A stretch of 17,647 nt of DNA, taken from assembly GCF_000344685.1 (NCBI RefSeq), contig NW_006920411.1, forward strand, positions 121,017 through 138,663, in the 5' to 3' direction. Positions within the stretch are counted from its first letter, which is position 1, and each line of letters opens with the position of its first letter. Below the pieces are notes generated by a model, which was not told the origin of the DNA, did no database searches, and was given only the letters and a program-made list of their open reading frames with translations. Positions 1-9,015 of this stretch are shown here, in pieces. The stretch comes from Gloeophyllum trabeum ATCC 11539. Lineage: Eukaryota; Basidiomycota; Agaricomycetes; Gloeophyllales; Gloeophyllaceae. Both the position numbers and the translations under genes were made by a program.

Positions 1-33
1 GGAGGGAGCACCTGCAGAGGTGGGTTGGGCCAT
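1..33 (-). CDS. Possible 5' end of a gene running off the left edge
   Basis: On the minus strand a TATAAAA-type box (complement of 64-72) is followed about 35 bases later by an ATG at 33. The frame stays open to the window edge and reads MAQPTSAGAPS. Eleven residues are too few for any family assignment. The only support is the spacing of a TATA-like site and an open start, so this may be chance. Confidence 0.18.
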   Translation of the reverse strand, partial: MAQPTSAGAPS

Positions 34-459
34 GATGATACTGCCAGCTACGAACCTGCTCAGTTTTTATACCAGCTCGGCAATCGCTGCTGCGATATCA
101 CATCTTGGCCATATTCCGGTTGTCGATCCACGTACGTCTGCTCGAGCAACGCTCATCATGGCTGCAGGTTTCGATGCAGTCGAGACTCACCACGGGTGCA
201 CCGTCTACTGCTTCTTTGACGATTGAGTCGGGCGTACCGAGTGAGTTTGCTGGTTCTATACGTGAGTCGAGGAGGAAATGAAGCGACGCTCTGAAACAGA
301 CTACACAGCACATGCAGTTTGTCAGCCTGAGGGCGGGCTGCAGTCTACAGAGTCACACAGTCACAAGAAGCCATCTCGCATTACTACATATGGGTATATT
401 TGGCTCGAACAAACAATGCTCACGGAAACCCGATTTTCGGTTTCATATGCAAACGACTG
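34..459. other. No convincing gene
   Basis: Several short frames are open on both strands, but none has a recognisable motif, a plausible splice structure or conserved partners in the window. I see nothing further to support here apart from the TATA-like site at 64-72 mentioned with the partial start at the left edge. Confidence 0.5.
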
Positions 460-687
460 TAATACCATATACAGTAAGTCTCACGATCCCAGAGGCCCTG
501 TGACTGGTGACAACCGCCAGATTTCGTCTTCGGCAGGTACCCCTGTGATGTGTGACTGCCGAATACTGTATGATTTCGATCTATTCGGCAGTCACATGTC
601 ACAGGGGTACCTGCCGAAGATGTAATCTGGCGGTTGTCACCAGTCACAGGGCCTCTGGGATCGTGAGACTTACTGTATATGGTATTA
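460..687. mobile_element. 228 bp foldback MITE with 105 bp arms
   Basis: Positions 460-564 and 583-687 are inverted repeats: 101 of 105 bases match by eye, separated by an 18-base loop (565-582). The outer ends read TAATACCATATACAG and the complement. If the outermost TA on each side is a target duplication, the ends would be ATACC...GGTAT, which fits a Tc1/mariner-like non-autonomous element; that class is inference. It has no coding capacity of its own. The open frames that cross it are by-products of the palindrome. The few mismatches are clustered (around 524-526 and 550-551), suggesting the element is young or homogenised. Confidence 0.85.
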
Positions 688-713
688 GAAGCTGGCCTGT
701 GGTGCCACTTCGC

Positions 714-820
714 ACCATATATAGTAAAATGCCGAAATGATGAATCGGTCAGATGAGTCACACGTCACACCGCCTGCCAAATAGATCGAAATGGTACAGT
801 AGATCGAAATCATACAGTAG
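714..820. repeat. Decayed partial copy of the foldback element
   Basis: Read on the minus strand, this stretch resembles one arm plus loop of the 460-687 element. Positions 801-818 are the exact reverse complement of its 18-base loop. A second, slightly changed loop copy lies at about 783-800. A TCACACGTCACA...CCTGCC block resembles TCACATGTCACA...CCTGCC in the arm, and a CCATATATAGTA end resembles the terminal CCATATACAGTA. Indels prevent a full alignment by eye. Confidence 0.55.
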
Positions 821-1477
821 TAGCTGAGCTGGCTCTACATTCCTCCGCAGGGCGTATGATAGTATCGAGACCGAAGTACATTCACTCACTTAAAATCAAT
901 GCGACAGGATTGATATGAGAGCTTCACTAGATGGAAGGGGCGCAGCGCCCTACTAGTCAAGATGCTTCCCACTAGTCAGTAATGTGCGAAATCTTGTTTA
1001 CTTCTCTGTAGCGGAGCCGGCTTTCACATGCAGAAAAGTCTGGAGTTCTGGGAAAGACATCATGGATGGTTTCCAGTGGTGTAGACATGGAGATGATGTT
1101 ACGTCTGAAGGTTCTGCCGGGAGCTCGCGGAGAGCAGATGCGCCGTTGTGCGCCCAGGGGCTGCCACTGCGTGACCTGTGCCTCTTGCACCCAAAGATCT
1201 CACAGCATAATAGCTGACCATAGGATCTTATGGAAAGCCGGACGGTCACGCTGATGGCGGCATTGTCGGGTGGCTGCACTTCGACACCTCTCACATTTGT
1301 CGCCGGAGTGAAAAGTTGCATGTTTCTGCTCTGCTCCATCTATACGAATAAAGCGTCATATAATTACTGGCCGACCACATTTCAGATGCACACATACTAC
1401 GCTGCTTGTGTCTGTATTGAACCTATCGCCTAGCCTGATACTACCCAGCACTGAAATCCTTCTCGGTCGCACTGCCA
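821..1477. other. No convincing gene
   Basis: Only short overlapping frames are open on both strands, the longest 113 codons on the minus strand at 998-1339. None carries a recognisable motif or resembles another protein in the window. The stretch lies downstream of P1 and probably includes its 3' untranslated region. Confidence 0.5.
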
Positions 1478-2025
1478 TCAAAAGGAGATGCATCGAAATT
1501 TGTCAGAACCTAGGTTATACTCCCACACGGGATCGTCCTGACGCCCTAACAGGTCCTTCACCCATGTAATGGTAAACAGCGGTGGGCACCGCTTGTCCAG
1601 CTCGTCGAAGTGGCATAATTCCAAGAAATATCGAGTGTGGTTGAGCTCGTACGGAATGAGGAACATGTACTTGATACGCGCCATACGTCTGAGGACTCGG
1701 ACTGTCTCGGCGGCGGCATCGCCCACCTCTAACTCGGGAAATCCACCTGCTGGGCGACCATCCGTCCAGATGTGCGAATAGGTGAATTGCAGGATCCATT
1801 CGGGAGTAACCGGATACCCATATGAGGGTGTGATCCCGGCGATGCGTTTGGATGGGTCGTATATCCTGCGTGCGGCTTCCGCAGCTTGCTTGATTTCATT
1901 CTTAATATTTTCTCGCTGATGGGCTTTCGGTTAGGTACAGTACAGTCTCAGCCGCAAAGCACTCCCACCTTCATCCGTTCCGAATCTATCTGCGTGAGGA
2001 TCAAACCCCTTGCAGGCTCAGTCAT
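1478..2025 (-). CDS. P1, small two-exon protein of a local multicopy family
   Basis: Exon 1 is 2025-1969 and exon 2 is 1915-1478, with a 53 nt intron (1968-1916, GTGGGA...CATCAG) in phase 0. The product is 164 aa. I do not recognise the family. It is homologous to P3 (10322-10854), aligning without gaps over the first 61 residues and with the intron after the same codon (19). Conserved blocks are ENIK (21-24), YDPSKRI (38-44), YGYPVTPEWIL (51-61), CPPLF (129-133) and PVWEY (148-152). No signal peptide or membrane segment is apparent; it is probably soluble. Start choice: this ATG gives the same exon 1 length as P3, but an in-frame ATG three codons upstream (2034) is also possible. The frame is intact, so the gene may be functional. 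Confidence 0.8.
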
Positions 2026-2211
2026 GCTTTGCATAAATGCGAGTCTACTGAATGACACTATGAATATCGAATATCCATATATCATAGTGGTTGAAGAATT
2101 CACTCGCCTGAGATTGAGTGTAATGATTACAAGTGAGTCATCAGTAAAACCGGGCGGCATCTGAACCATCTGACATCAGGGGTCTCACGCCGCCTCACAC
2201 CCACTTAGGAC

Positions 2212-2219
2212 ATTTATAT
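2212..2219 (-). promoter_or_regulatory. TATA box of P1
   Basis: ATATAAAT on the minus strand, about 190 bases before the P1 start. The plus-strand 11-mer TTTATATGCAG over this box recurs exactly at the TATA box of P3 (11003-11013), which supports a shared ancestral promoter. Confidence 0.55.
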
Positions 2220-2220
2220 G

Positions 2221-2960
2221 CAGAGAGCTTCAGAACCTGACTTTTGAGCGGTAAGACAGTGAACGGTGGATATTTTCAGACCTCCCCAGACTTATGATAT
2301 TTAGTGACGAAGCTTTGGTCAGACTGCTCAGCCGGTTAGGCTTCGCAGACGATTTATAAGAAAATGCAATATGTTGGGGAAATACATGTACTCAAGAATG
2401 TAATTATTAGACTTGAAATTGAAATGAGTGTAACGGAGATACAATGTAGGAAGGAACGGACACAGTGTGAAGAGAAACTAAACCTGATTCAATACAAGAA
2501 CACGATCATGAATAGGCCCATAATGCGCGAGCTCAATAGACATCATAGGGACTCGTACCCCATCGTAAACGGGCTGTAATTCACATCAGTGCTTTCCCCA
2601 CATTTAAGTCGTAGACTCGATAGAAGAACTCGGAACAGGGCCCTCTGCGACGAGCATTCAGCTAGGCAAACGGGACTCGCAGACCAGAGAACGGTGCCCC
2701 GAGGTCTAAATAAAGCCATCAACCCATGCTCTTCCGGTCGATCGAAGAATGACGTGGCTGTGTGGCTTACCACCTAAGGCATCGCTGCAGCCTAATCTGT
2801 CTGACGAGCCACCCGATGCGATCGGCCCTCCCACCAGAGGCATTCCTGCGAGGTACGCCAAAGGGCGCTCGACGCGATCGGGCTGCAGTCGGCATCAGCG
2901 GACGCGTCGATAGGCGTGAGTACACCGCGCAGTATTGAGAGCGAGGATGTCCGTGAATGC
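2221..2960. other. Intergenic region, no convincing gene
   Basis: A 71-codon frame at 2364-2579 (plus) starts with ATG and encodes a Lys/Glu/Ile-rich peptide that could form a helix. It is AT-rich, has no relative in the window and no clear promoter, so I do not call it. The right end (about 2760-2960) is GC-rich and leads into the TATA box of the next gene. Confidence 0.5.
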
Positions 2961-2972
2961 GGACTCGAGCGC

Positions 2973-2979
2973 ATATATA
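2973..2979 (+). promoter_or_regulatory. TATA box of the 3048 gene
   Basis: CATATATAG sits about 70 bases before the ATG at 3048, leaving room for a start site near 3005 and a leader of roughly 40 nt. Confidence 0.6.
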
Positions 2980-3047
2980 GAGGGGCTGGCGTGTAGGCAG
3001 TATCAACATTGACCCAGAGACCACTCACGCTAAACACACTAACAACG

Positions 3048-3522
3048 ATGTCAACCCAACCAATTCCCATCATCGTGACCGGAAAGCCCCAGCTCGTCGC
3101 GCACCCCGACCTCCCGCGGCGGCTGTTCAACGGCGTGAAGCCCAAGTACGAGATCGCGCACTTCTGCTTCAGCGCGGAGGCGTTCGCGGACGAGTTCCCG
3201 AAAGTCATGCAAGGGGAAAGCTTCGCAGTATCGGGCGGGGTCGGGACAAACGTCGGGTCGTGTAAGTTCTTTCTTTCCGAAGTAGAGGTTTCGGAGTCAT
3301 TGATATGGATGGGTGCGCGCAGCGAACCCGAGGAAACCGAAAGCGGCTGTGGTTGGCGGGGGTATGACGGATGAAGAGTTCGCGCAGATGAGGTCGGTGG
3401 AGTGTGCTGACCAGGTGAAGTGGGTGCGCATCCCGACGGACACGATGAACAGGTTAGGGCCCGCACTCGAGGGGTTGGAGAACGATATCGTGAAGTGGCT
3501 GGATGAGCTTGACATGCAGTAG
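3048..3522 (+). CDS. Two-exon protein of an uncharacterised fungal nucleotide-binding-like family
   Basis: Exon 1 is 3048-3261 and exon 2 is 3323-3522. The 61 nt intron (GTAAGT...CGCAG) is in phase 1 and splits a TCG serine codon. The product is 137 aa. The N-terminus has a beta-strand plus turn, IIVTGKP (8-14), followed by NGVKPKYEIAHF (28-39). After the intron a second strand-turn, KAAVVGGGM, is followed by an acidic helix and a C-terminal helix. This pattern (V/I-TGKP, KPxYExxHF, then AVxxGG) is what I recall for a widespread 130-150 aa family of fungal hypothetical proteins with a Rossmann-like appearance. No enzyme activity is established by the sequence. The start is the first ATG after the TATA box; an upstream in-frame TTG is not needed. 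A long minus-strand frame overlaps it and is a shadow. Probably single-copy host gene content. Confidence 0.8.
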
Positions 3523-4926
3523 AGAACTTCACGCTCATCAGTATTACCGAGTGTACGAGTAGGGAGCATAAGACAAACTCACAGCTCAGCGCCGCCGTAA
3601 CATGTCATCGTCTTGTGACAAACGGTCCCGGTTTCAAGGGGGCTCTAGACACCTGCGTAGAACCGTCCTCGTTCATATACCTTCCTGTACCGGATGAAGC
3701 CGTACATATTGCTGAACCAGGCAAGTAGACTTCTCGAGCTCAAGAGCCTGTGGATGAAGAACGGTTGACAGAAGTGGACATGCACAGCCACTACGTCTTT
3801 CATGATTACCGCCATCCGTCCGATGGGACCGGCAGGCGAGGACTTCGGAGAGATGTAGAGTCCTTCCGGCTGTCATATCGTAAGGCCTCTCAGGCTTTTG
3901 AGGACGCTGGATGTGCTACACATTCAGAGTCCAGTTGTCGTGATACTCGGCCATGGGGAGCCTTACTCAGGTGGAGTGACCGTTCACTCTCCTCTCAGTA
4001 CCCAATATTGTTGCGAATTCCTCTATAGTCCTGGTCTACCCGCGCTCTACATGTCAGGTCCCGATACTCCCATATCAGATCCTCTTCAAGCGCTTGGTCA
4101 GGACAACCTGAGTAAGCCCCTCCCGGCCTGGCGTCCCGGCGCGTTCGTGTCCTTCCTCGTTACAACGCTTCTGCGAGGCGCGGCGCGGCCGCGGAGCGAA
4201 CACAGGAAATCGCGGACAACGGTAATGGTTGGGGTTTTATGACCTTTTGGATTGGAATCAATTGGGGCACGTATTCCATGCTCCCACTGACAGCTAGCAA
4301 GTGCAGAAGCTGATTCTACGCCTCATACCACCGCCTCTCCGGGTGCCCGGGGTTTTGCTCAATTGCTGCATCTATCCCAGCATCGATTCGAAGGAAGAAG
4401 TTCCGTTCAGAGTCGGACATGGCTCGAGGTTGTGAATAATCCCGGTGAGAGGTGGTATACTCGCTTACCTCTAGAATCACTGACCTGAATTAAGAATATG
4501 TGTGGATCCACATAGGTTATGATCTCCGTCCGAGATGTAAATTTGGTCAAGGCTTTCTATATGGCCTCATGCCAGATAATCCCACTTCAAGCAATAAGAA
4601 AATAATCAGGACACGCTTCTATAGCATCCAGGTGGTATATTATCATACTATCTACCATACAAAATTGATGGAATAATTATATGCGCTGGGCGGCTCTCAG
4701 CCACTGCAGTTCCAATTTATGCTCAAGTGTGATACTCATAGAGCAGAAAGATGGTCAGAAAACTTGTGACCACCATCGACACTCATGCACTCATCCCGTG
4801 GCTGCCCAGGATCCTATTAACATCGCTTCGTACTTTACCAACTCGAACAAATATATTGATATACCCGGCACACTCTCAAATTAACGTGAAGTGGGGAAGA
4901 CACAATCGTAGCTGTAGTAATCTGTA
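3523..4926. other. Intergenic region, no convincing gene
   Basis: Short frames are open on both strands. On the minus strand, about 3650-3880 reads in one frame as a plausible Phe/Val/Arg-rich peptide, and at about 4027-4190 a short frame ends in LIWEYRDL, which faintly recalls the PVWEY end of the P family. Neither has start, splice or length support. The right part (4240-4680) is AT-rich and featureless. Confidence 0.45.
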
Positions 4927-5376
4927 TCACGGGCAGGACCATTTACCGACCTTGCGCCGCCAAACCGGAGGGCCCTCCGCTCTCACCATCCTCCGCACCC
5001 TGTCTATTGCAAAGCACGGCGGCCAGCGTCCTTTGATATCAATGTGGTGATGGGTGCCTATGGTCACGAGCCAATCCTCTGAGTTTGAAGGATACGCGTT
5101 GATTCCCGGTGCGCACAGGCACACGGTCGGGATCCCAGATTTCGCACACAGTATGTGTTCGACGTGAGCCACGGCATCGATGAAATTGTCGGACTTGTTG
5201 CCGGTGTTCCTGGCAGCTTTCATAATCCAGTCTGCGGTGACTGGGTATCCGTAGACCATCGTATACGGCCCTCGGCTGCGCGGTACCGGATACTGCTTGA
5301 GACTTTCACGAGCAATTTCGATGGATCGCATGATGTCCGCCTGAATATTAATTTCTTCCGGCGTACGCTCGGTCTC
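4927..5376 (-). CDS. P2, member of the P family with unclear 5' end
   Basis: The frame is open from an in-frame TAG near 5380 to a TGA at 4927. The first ATG is at 5331 (134 aa). Similarity to P1 and P3 begins upstream of it: EEINIQADI aligns with ENIKNEIKQ, so an unseen first exon spliced to a CAG acceptor at 5377-5379 is likely, or that exon was lost. Conserved blocks are YGYPVTADWIM, WPPCF and PPVW, but the final EY has become RR and the C-terminus differs (KVGKWSCP). A splice GAG/GTTAGT...TTAGCAG/GAG (intron 5435-5377) would formally join MPE at 5444-5436 to this frame, but those upstream bases are better explained as the middle of P4. The gene may be functional or recently decayed. Function unknown. 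Confidence 0.6.
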   Translation of the reverse strand, partial: ETERTPEEINIQADIMRSIEIARESLKQYPVPRSRGPYTMVYGYPVTADWIMKAARNTGNKSDNFIDAVAHVEHILCAKSGIPTVCLCAPGINAYPSNSEDWLVTIGTHHHIDIKGRWPPCFAIDRVRRMVRAEGPPVWRRKVGKWSCP

Positions 5377-5379
5377 CTG

Positions 5380-5781
5380 CTAATGATCACGATTGCGTCA
5401 AGGATACGAGGCGTGCCAAAGGAATGAACACTAACCTCAGGCATGTTATTGGTTCGTATGATGCTGATAATATCAGGAGTTGCGTCTGCAGATATCTGAG
5501 AACTCAGCGATTACGTGATCGCGCTTGCTGTGGCGTCGTTGAGAGTATGATCATGACCTGGGAAAGTGGCGGATCTGGTCGGTTGTGGGTAGCCGTATGC
5601 GGCAGATATTCGTAGGATGCGCTTGGGTAGGTCCTACCTAGGATACACCCCTTGGCTGATTTGATTATCGATATCCTTTGGCTAGATTGACTTCAGTTGG
5701 GATGCGTGTACACTCAGAGTCTGGAGTATTCCCACCATCATCCGTATGGGGAGTGAGGACCATGATGGCAGATATGGCCAT
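5380..5781 (-). pseudogene. P4, broken copy of the P family, upstream of P2
   Basis: Several pieces line up in order with P1 and P3. There is an exon 1-like stretch (5781-5736, MAISAIMVLTPHTDD) and an intron-like gap that begins GTGGGA as in P1. An exon 2-like stretch (5691-5571) reads KDIDNQISQGVYPR, stop, DLPKRILRISAAYGYP. Then, after further breaks, DATPDIISIIRTNNMPE aligns with DSAAMGILEFIRTNTGIK of P3. In-frame stops (TAG at 5634-5636, TAA near 5517) and frame changes show it is not translatable as one protein. It ends just before P2 begins and lacks the CPPxF and PVWEY end. P2 thus seems to have replaced or fused with its 3' third. Confidence 0.65.
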
Positions 5782-5845
5782 ATTGTGCGATAGTGTGCCG
5801 TTCACCTGAATCGAGCCACATAAGGTGACAGTACTTACAGTATAG

Positions 5846-6175
5846 TGATGAAGAGTTATGGAGGCAGCAGCACGCACAGTGCGCCCTACACAACTCACCT
5901 GTATTGGTTGGATGCTGTAGCTACTGGTAAAGCTTGTATAAATGACCCTTGTCATTAGGCAGCAGAGCTGCAGGGTTTATCTACACAGTGGCCCATAGGC
6001 TGACTAAGCTATGTGGAATATCTATAATCCTACTGAGCTCCACCTATGATGTCACTGACCCACATGAGCTTCATGCCATTGTACAATAATGGGATCTACC
6101 AGAATATTCCAGAGGGTTCTGCTACATTCTGGTATGTTGTAGAACCTGGCAGCTACGTCAGTGCCTAATTCAACA
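5846..6175 (-). mobile_element. 3' LTR of the copia remnant
   Basis: On the minus strand the sequence TGTTGAATTAGG starts directly after a polypurine tract (AGCGAGGGGGAG, complement of 6176-6187), which itself follows the pol stop codon by about 45 bases. That is the usual order of pol, PPT and 3' LTR. The far end is less certain. I take CTTCATCA at 5846 (TG...CA ends) because the last 70 bases recur elsewhere in the element and the match stops exactly there; ACA at 5916 is the alternative. The 5' LTR is absent, so length and target duplication cannot be confirmed. Confidence 0.65.
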
Positions 6176-6607
6176 CTCCCCCTCGCTAAGTGCCGTGGAT
6201 AATCGTGCACGCAAGCATTGGGCTGACTTAGATTTACTCGTAGAACCTAAGTCCGAGTTGCGCTCTGAAGCGCAAGAACTTGACATGTCCTAAGTTCTTA
6301 GTGAACATGTCGGCAGGGTTATTTTCGCCATCGATGTAGAATACTTCAACTTTCTTCTGCTCGATGACTTCCCTAATATGGTGATAGCAAATGTTGATAT
6401 GTTCAGACCTTTGCTCGGTGACTGGATCAGATGCAAGGAATATAGATCCTTGGTTGTCACTGCAAATAGGAATTGGGCCGAGTTGGTAGCCTAACTCTTC
6501 ACAGAGTTGTCTAACCCATACACATTGGCGGCTACAATCACTGAGTGCCATGTACTCGGCTTCAGTGGAGGATAGCGCAACAGTCTTCTGCGCTGTTGAC
6601 TGCCAAC

Positions 6608-7055
6608 TGTTAGGAAGCGATGTCCTAACTAGTCATCTTGAGATAACTGGGCCACGAGCCAACAGTTATGTCGTCACTACCTCAGTAAGCGTACTGAAAG
6701 GTAGGTCTGGCCGGGCCAATGCCAACGGTCAAGTCAAGAGTCCAGGTAATCGCTGTATTCAACAGGAGGTTGAACTAAGGAATACATGGGTTTTCCTACA
6801 GTATATCTAGTAACTGGTATAGGGGTTAATACCCAAAGAAGAGAACAATAAGAAGGGACGCGTAAGCCATCCTGTGAGAACGTAACTCAGAGAAATGAGA
6901 AATACAAGGGCGCCCATTGGTAGAAGGTGAGTCAAGGGAGATAACGTGTGAGAAGAAGATAGCGTCCATGGGAAGGTCTACTCAGAGAAAGGTACTGTCC
7001 AATAGCAATGCTTGGAATGGAAATGGAATGAGATAAGCATGGGAAAATCATAACA
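6608..7055 (-). mobile_element. 448 bp solo LTR nested in the copia RNase H region
   Basis: The LTR reads TGTTATGATTTTCCC at its right end (minus strand) and ends CGCTTCCTAACA. It is flanked by the 5 bp direct repeat CCAAC (6603-6607 and 7056-7060). Outside the repeats the copia reading frame picks up again (GIFSW on one side, then STAQKTVALSS), showing a clean insertion into the older element. No internal retroelement sequence is present, so it is a solo LTR left by LTR-LTR recombination. A close relative lies at 15764-16196. It differs from the 5846-6175 LTR, so it belongs to another family. The strand given follows the TGTTATG end as the start; true transcriptional orientation is not proven. 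Confidence 0.93.
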
Positions 7056-7074
7056 CCAACTGAATATGCCATTG

Positions 7075-7144
7075 GCATCCAACCAATACAGGTGAGTTGT
7101 GTAGGGCGCACTATGCGTGCTGCTGCCTCCATAACTCTTCATCA
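7075..7144 (+). repeat. 70 bp inverted scrap of the LTR end inside RNase H
   Basis: These bases match 5846-5915 in opposite orientation with one mismatch (69/70 by eye). The piece sits in the RNase H coding frame between SQTG and the NGIFSW block, adding stops and shifting the frame. On the plus strand its middle (GTGAGT...ATCAG, 7092-7145) also looks like an intron, probably by chance. Confidence 0.75.
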
Positions 7145-7904
7145 GTTGCCGGTTTGGGACTTCCTGGTACTGGGATCTGATGCCCAGTCTGAATCGGTGC
7201 ATGCAGTAATACCAAGTCCACTAGCACCATCAAGAGCTAGCGTGTAATTCCGAGTCCGAATTAGATAGCTGCAGATATACAGTGCTTTATCTAAATGGGC
7301 TTGCGATGGATTAGCAGCAAATTGCGCTAACTGGGTCACTGCATAGCTGATGTCTGGTCAAGTTCCAAGCATAATGTAGAGCAAGGAACCGATCACAGTT
7401 TGGAACCAGCTACGAAGAGTAGGGTTGACTGGGCCATTGTTAGGCTCAGGTCTATAGCCTGCAGGGAGAGGAGTTGGCACAGATTTTGCATTCTGCATGC
7501 CACAGTGCTGCAGCACCTTATCAAGGTAGGCAATCTGATCGATATGGATTTCTCGGCCTTGCCTTGTAATGCACATGCATAGGAATTCCTTGACATCACC
7601 AAGGCCCCTGCATTCCCACTTCTTCATAAATCGTGACTTAACATCTGTCACGAGAGACTTGTCCTTGCCAAAGAACAAGGCATCGTCAACATAGACAACA
7701 ATAATTACCATGCGGCCATCTTTCTCTTTAAATAAGAAGATGCCAGCATCAGTGGTTAGACATTTGCAGCCTAATTTCTCCAGAGACTCAGCAAGTGTGC
7801 GCCACCAGGCAAGCCCCGCTTGCTTAAGTCCGTAGAGTGCACGGCGCAGTCTACAAACCTTGTGCTCCTGGCCTTTTACGGCGAAGCCTTCAGGTTGTTC
7901 CGAG

Positions 7905-8098
7905 CCACAATGCCCGAACCGTACCTAGATATGGTAATTTTGAAGGGTTCAAACCCGAACCTGACCGGACCCAACGCCGTTTCCGCCATTTCGGGTTCTT
8001 TGAGGTTCACGGTCCGGACATTTACCCGAACCGGACCTTGGGTCCGGTCCCAGGTCCGGAAATTTGGGCCAAGAACCGGACCGAGCCGGACCGCGGCA
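7905..8098. repeat. Degenerate CCGAACCGGACC / GGTCCGG repeat tract
   Basis: Words such as CCGAACC, CCGGACC, GGTCCGG and GGTTC recur many times in both orientations. In translation they yield low-complexity peptides rich in Gly, Pro, Arg, Thr. The tract begins right where the copia remnant is cut off, so it may have been involved in the break or is itself a repetitive element. No terminal repeats or coding potential are evident. Confidence 0.6.
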
Positions 8099-8880
8099 TC
8101 ACTAGAGATGCGCAGGAGATGCCAATTATCTGAAGGCGGGGAGCTTTTGGGTAGCTCGATGCTGCTGCTAGCAAGGCGAAGGTCTCGTGGCAGACTCGGA
8201 GCCTAGAGTGCGCCAATCAGGGAGAAGTTATGATAGATACTGGTGACCATCTAGTAACTATTGACTGCTCGTTGCTTGATCCGTCCCCATTATCGTGACT
8301 TATTATATACAACGCTGCTCGCTTTCTTTATATCCGGACGACACCCATTACATCTATGTCTGCATTTCAAGGTGCTCCTACCGAGTGGCATTCCATTTGA
8401 GAGTCGCAACACTTCTTGTTCCTTATGTCATACAATCAATGCATTCTGGCGGATACCACACTCCGTGATGTTTTGCAGGCTTTGCTGTGGCGCATCGGGC
8501 ATTACGGTGTGTCTTTACGGTGTTGTCGGTCAATATAACACCCTTCATTGAAGTGCTCTTATGCGACTCGTGTAATATCGGAATGATTTGTTCGGCACTT
8601 CTCTATCACGTATCATGGTCCATACTGACACAGTATGTTTGTAGTCCTGCGTCTAATCGAACAACACTTACCATACTCGGTTGGTTCAGTCATCATACTA
8701 CAATGCCGTCATCAGACTAATGATACAGGGGCAATACCATGCGAGCATTTCGAGTCAATGATTCTCTTGGCTGCGCAATAGCCCTTTGTTTATTCAAGTT
8801 GGAAAGAGATGTCAAATCGCCCTTGTGCTTTCATAACGGGAGAAGAGCGCGTTTTATCTGCCTGCTGAGTATGTCGCGTC
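8099..8880. other. Intergenic region, no convincing gene
   Basis: A 96-codon plus-strand frame (8261-8551) is rich in Leu, Cys, His and Phe but lacks any recognisable motif and its codon use looks random. The stretch otherwise contains AT-rich DNA leading to the NA promoter. Confidence 0.5.
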
Positions 8881-8887
8881 CTTGGAC

Positions 8888-8896
8888 ATATATATT
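8888..8896 (+). promoter_or_regulatory. TATA box of NA, with a possible leader intron
   Basis: ATATATATTA lies about 120 bases before the NA start. Between them, CAG/GTGGGTG...TTTCACAG (8951-9005, 55 nt, pyrimidine-rich before the acceptor) has the form of a leader intron. The splice call is inference. Confidence 0.45.
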
Positions 8897-9015
8897 ACGG
8901 GCCTGACAGTCTGAACACACAGAACAGTGCTAGTGAACGATATCCAGCAGGTGGGTGTATCCTTTCTCATGTCTGAGTCTCTCTCTGAGTCTTTTCATTT
9001 CACAGATCTACACTC

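Larger units (their letters stand above)
6234..7900 (-). pseudogene. Ty1/copia pol remnant (reverse transcriptase and RNase H), interrupted
   Basis: Reading leftward from 7900: EQPEGF, ALYGLKQAGLAWW and VVYVDDALFFG (YVDD active site) are copia reverse transcriptase blocks, followed by GSLLYIMLGT. Then comes a TGA (7358-7360) where TRPDIxYAV is expected, then PDISYAVTQLAQF and DSDWASDPSTRKSQTG. The RNase H part resumes as LSSTEAEYMALSD and ends NPADMFTKNLGH...GLRFYE at 6234. Three lesions break it: the nonsense codon, an approximately 70 bp inverted LTR scrap (7075-7144), and a 448 bp solo LTR (6608-7055). Everything upstream of 7900 (gag, protease, integrase, 5' LTR) is missing and replaced by repeat sequence. 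It cannot encode an active element. Confidence 0.92.

Noticed and set aside
2364..2579. 71-codon Lys/Glu-rich plus-strand frame
   Set aside because: AT-rich, with no promoter, motif or homologue in view.
2792..3538. 248-codon minus-strand open frame
   Set aside because: It lies antisense to the two-exon 3048 gene and its promoter; GC-rich codons keep it open. The plus-strand gene has clear splice sites and family-like motifs.
4027..4190. Minus-strand peptide ending LIWEYRDL as a fifth P copy
   Set aside because: Only the WEY end and a loose LxED match agree; the YGYP and PPxF blocks are absent, so it could be chance.
5436..5444. A 9-base exon MPE as the true start of P2
   Set aside because: The donor and acceptor look good, but these bases align with the middle of the P4 copy and paralogues have a 19-codon first exon. 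Left open only as a possible new junction.
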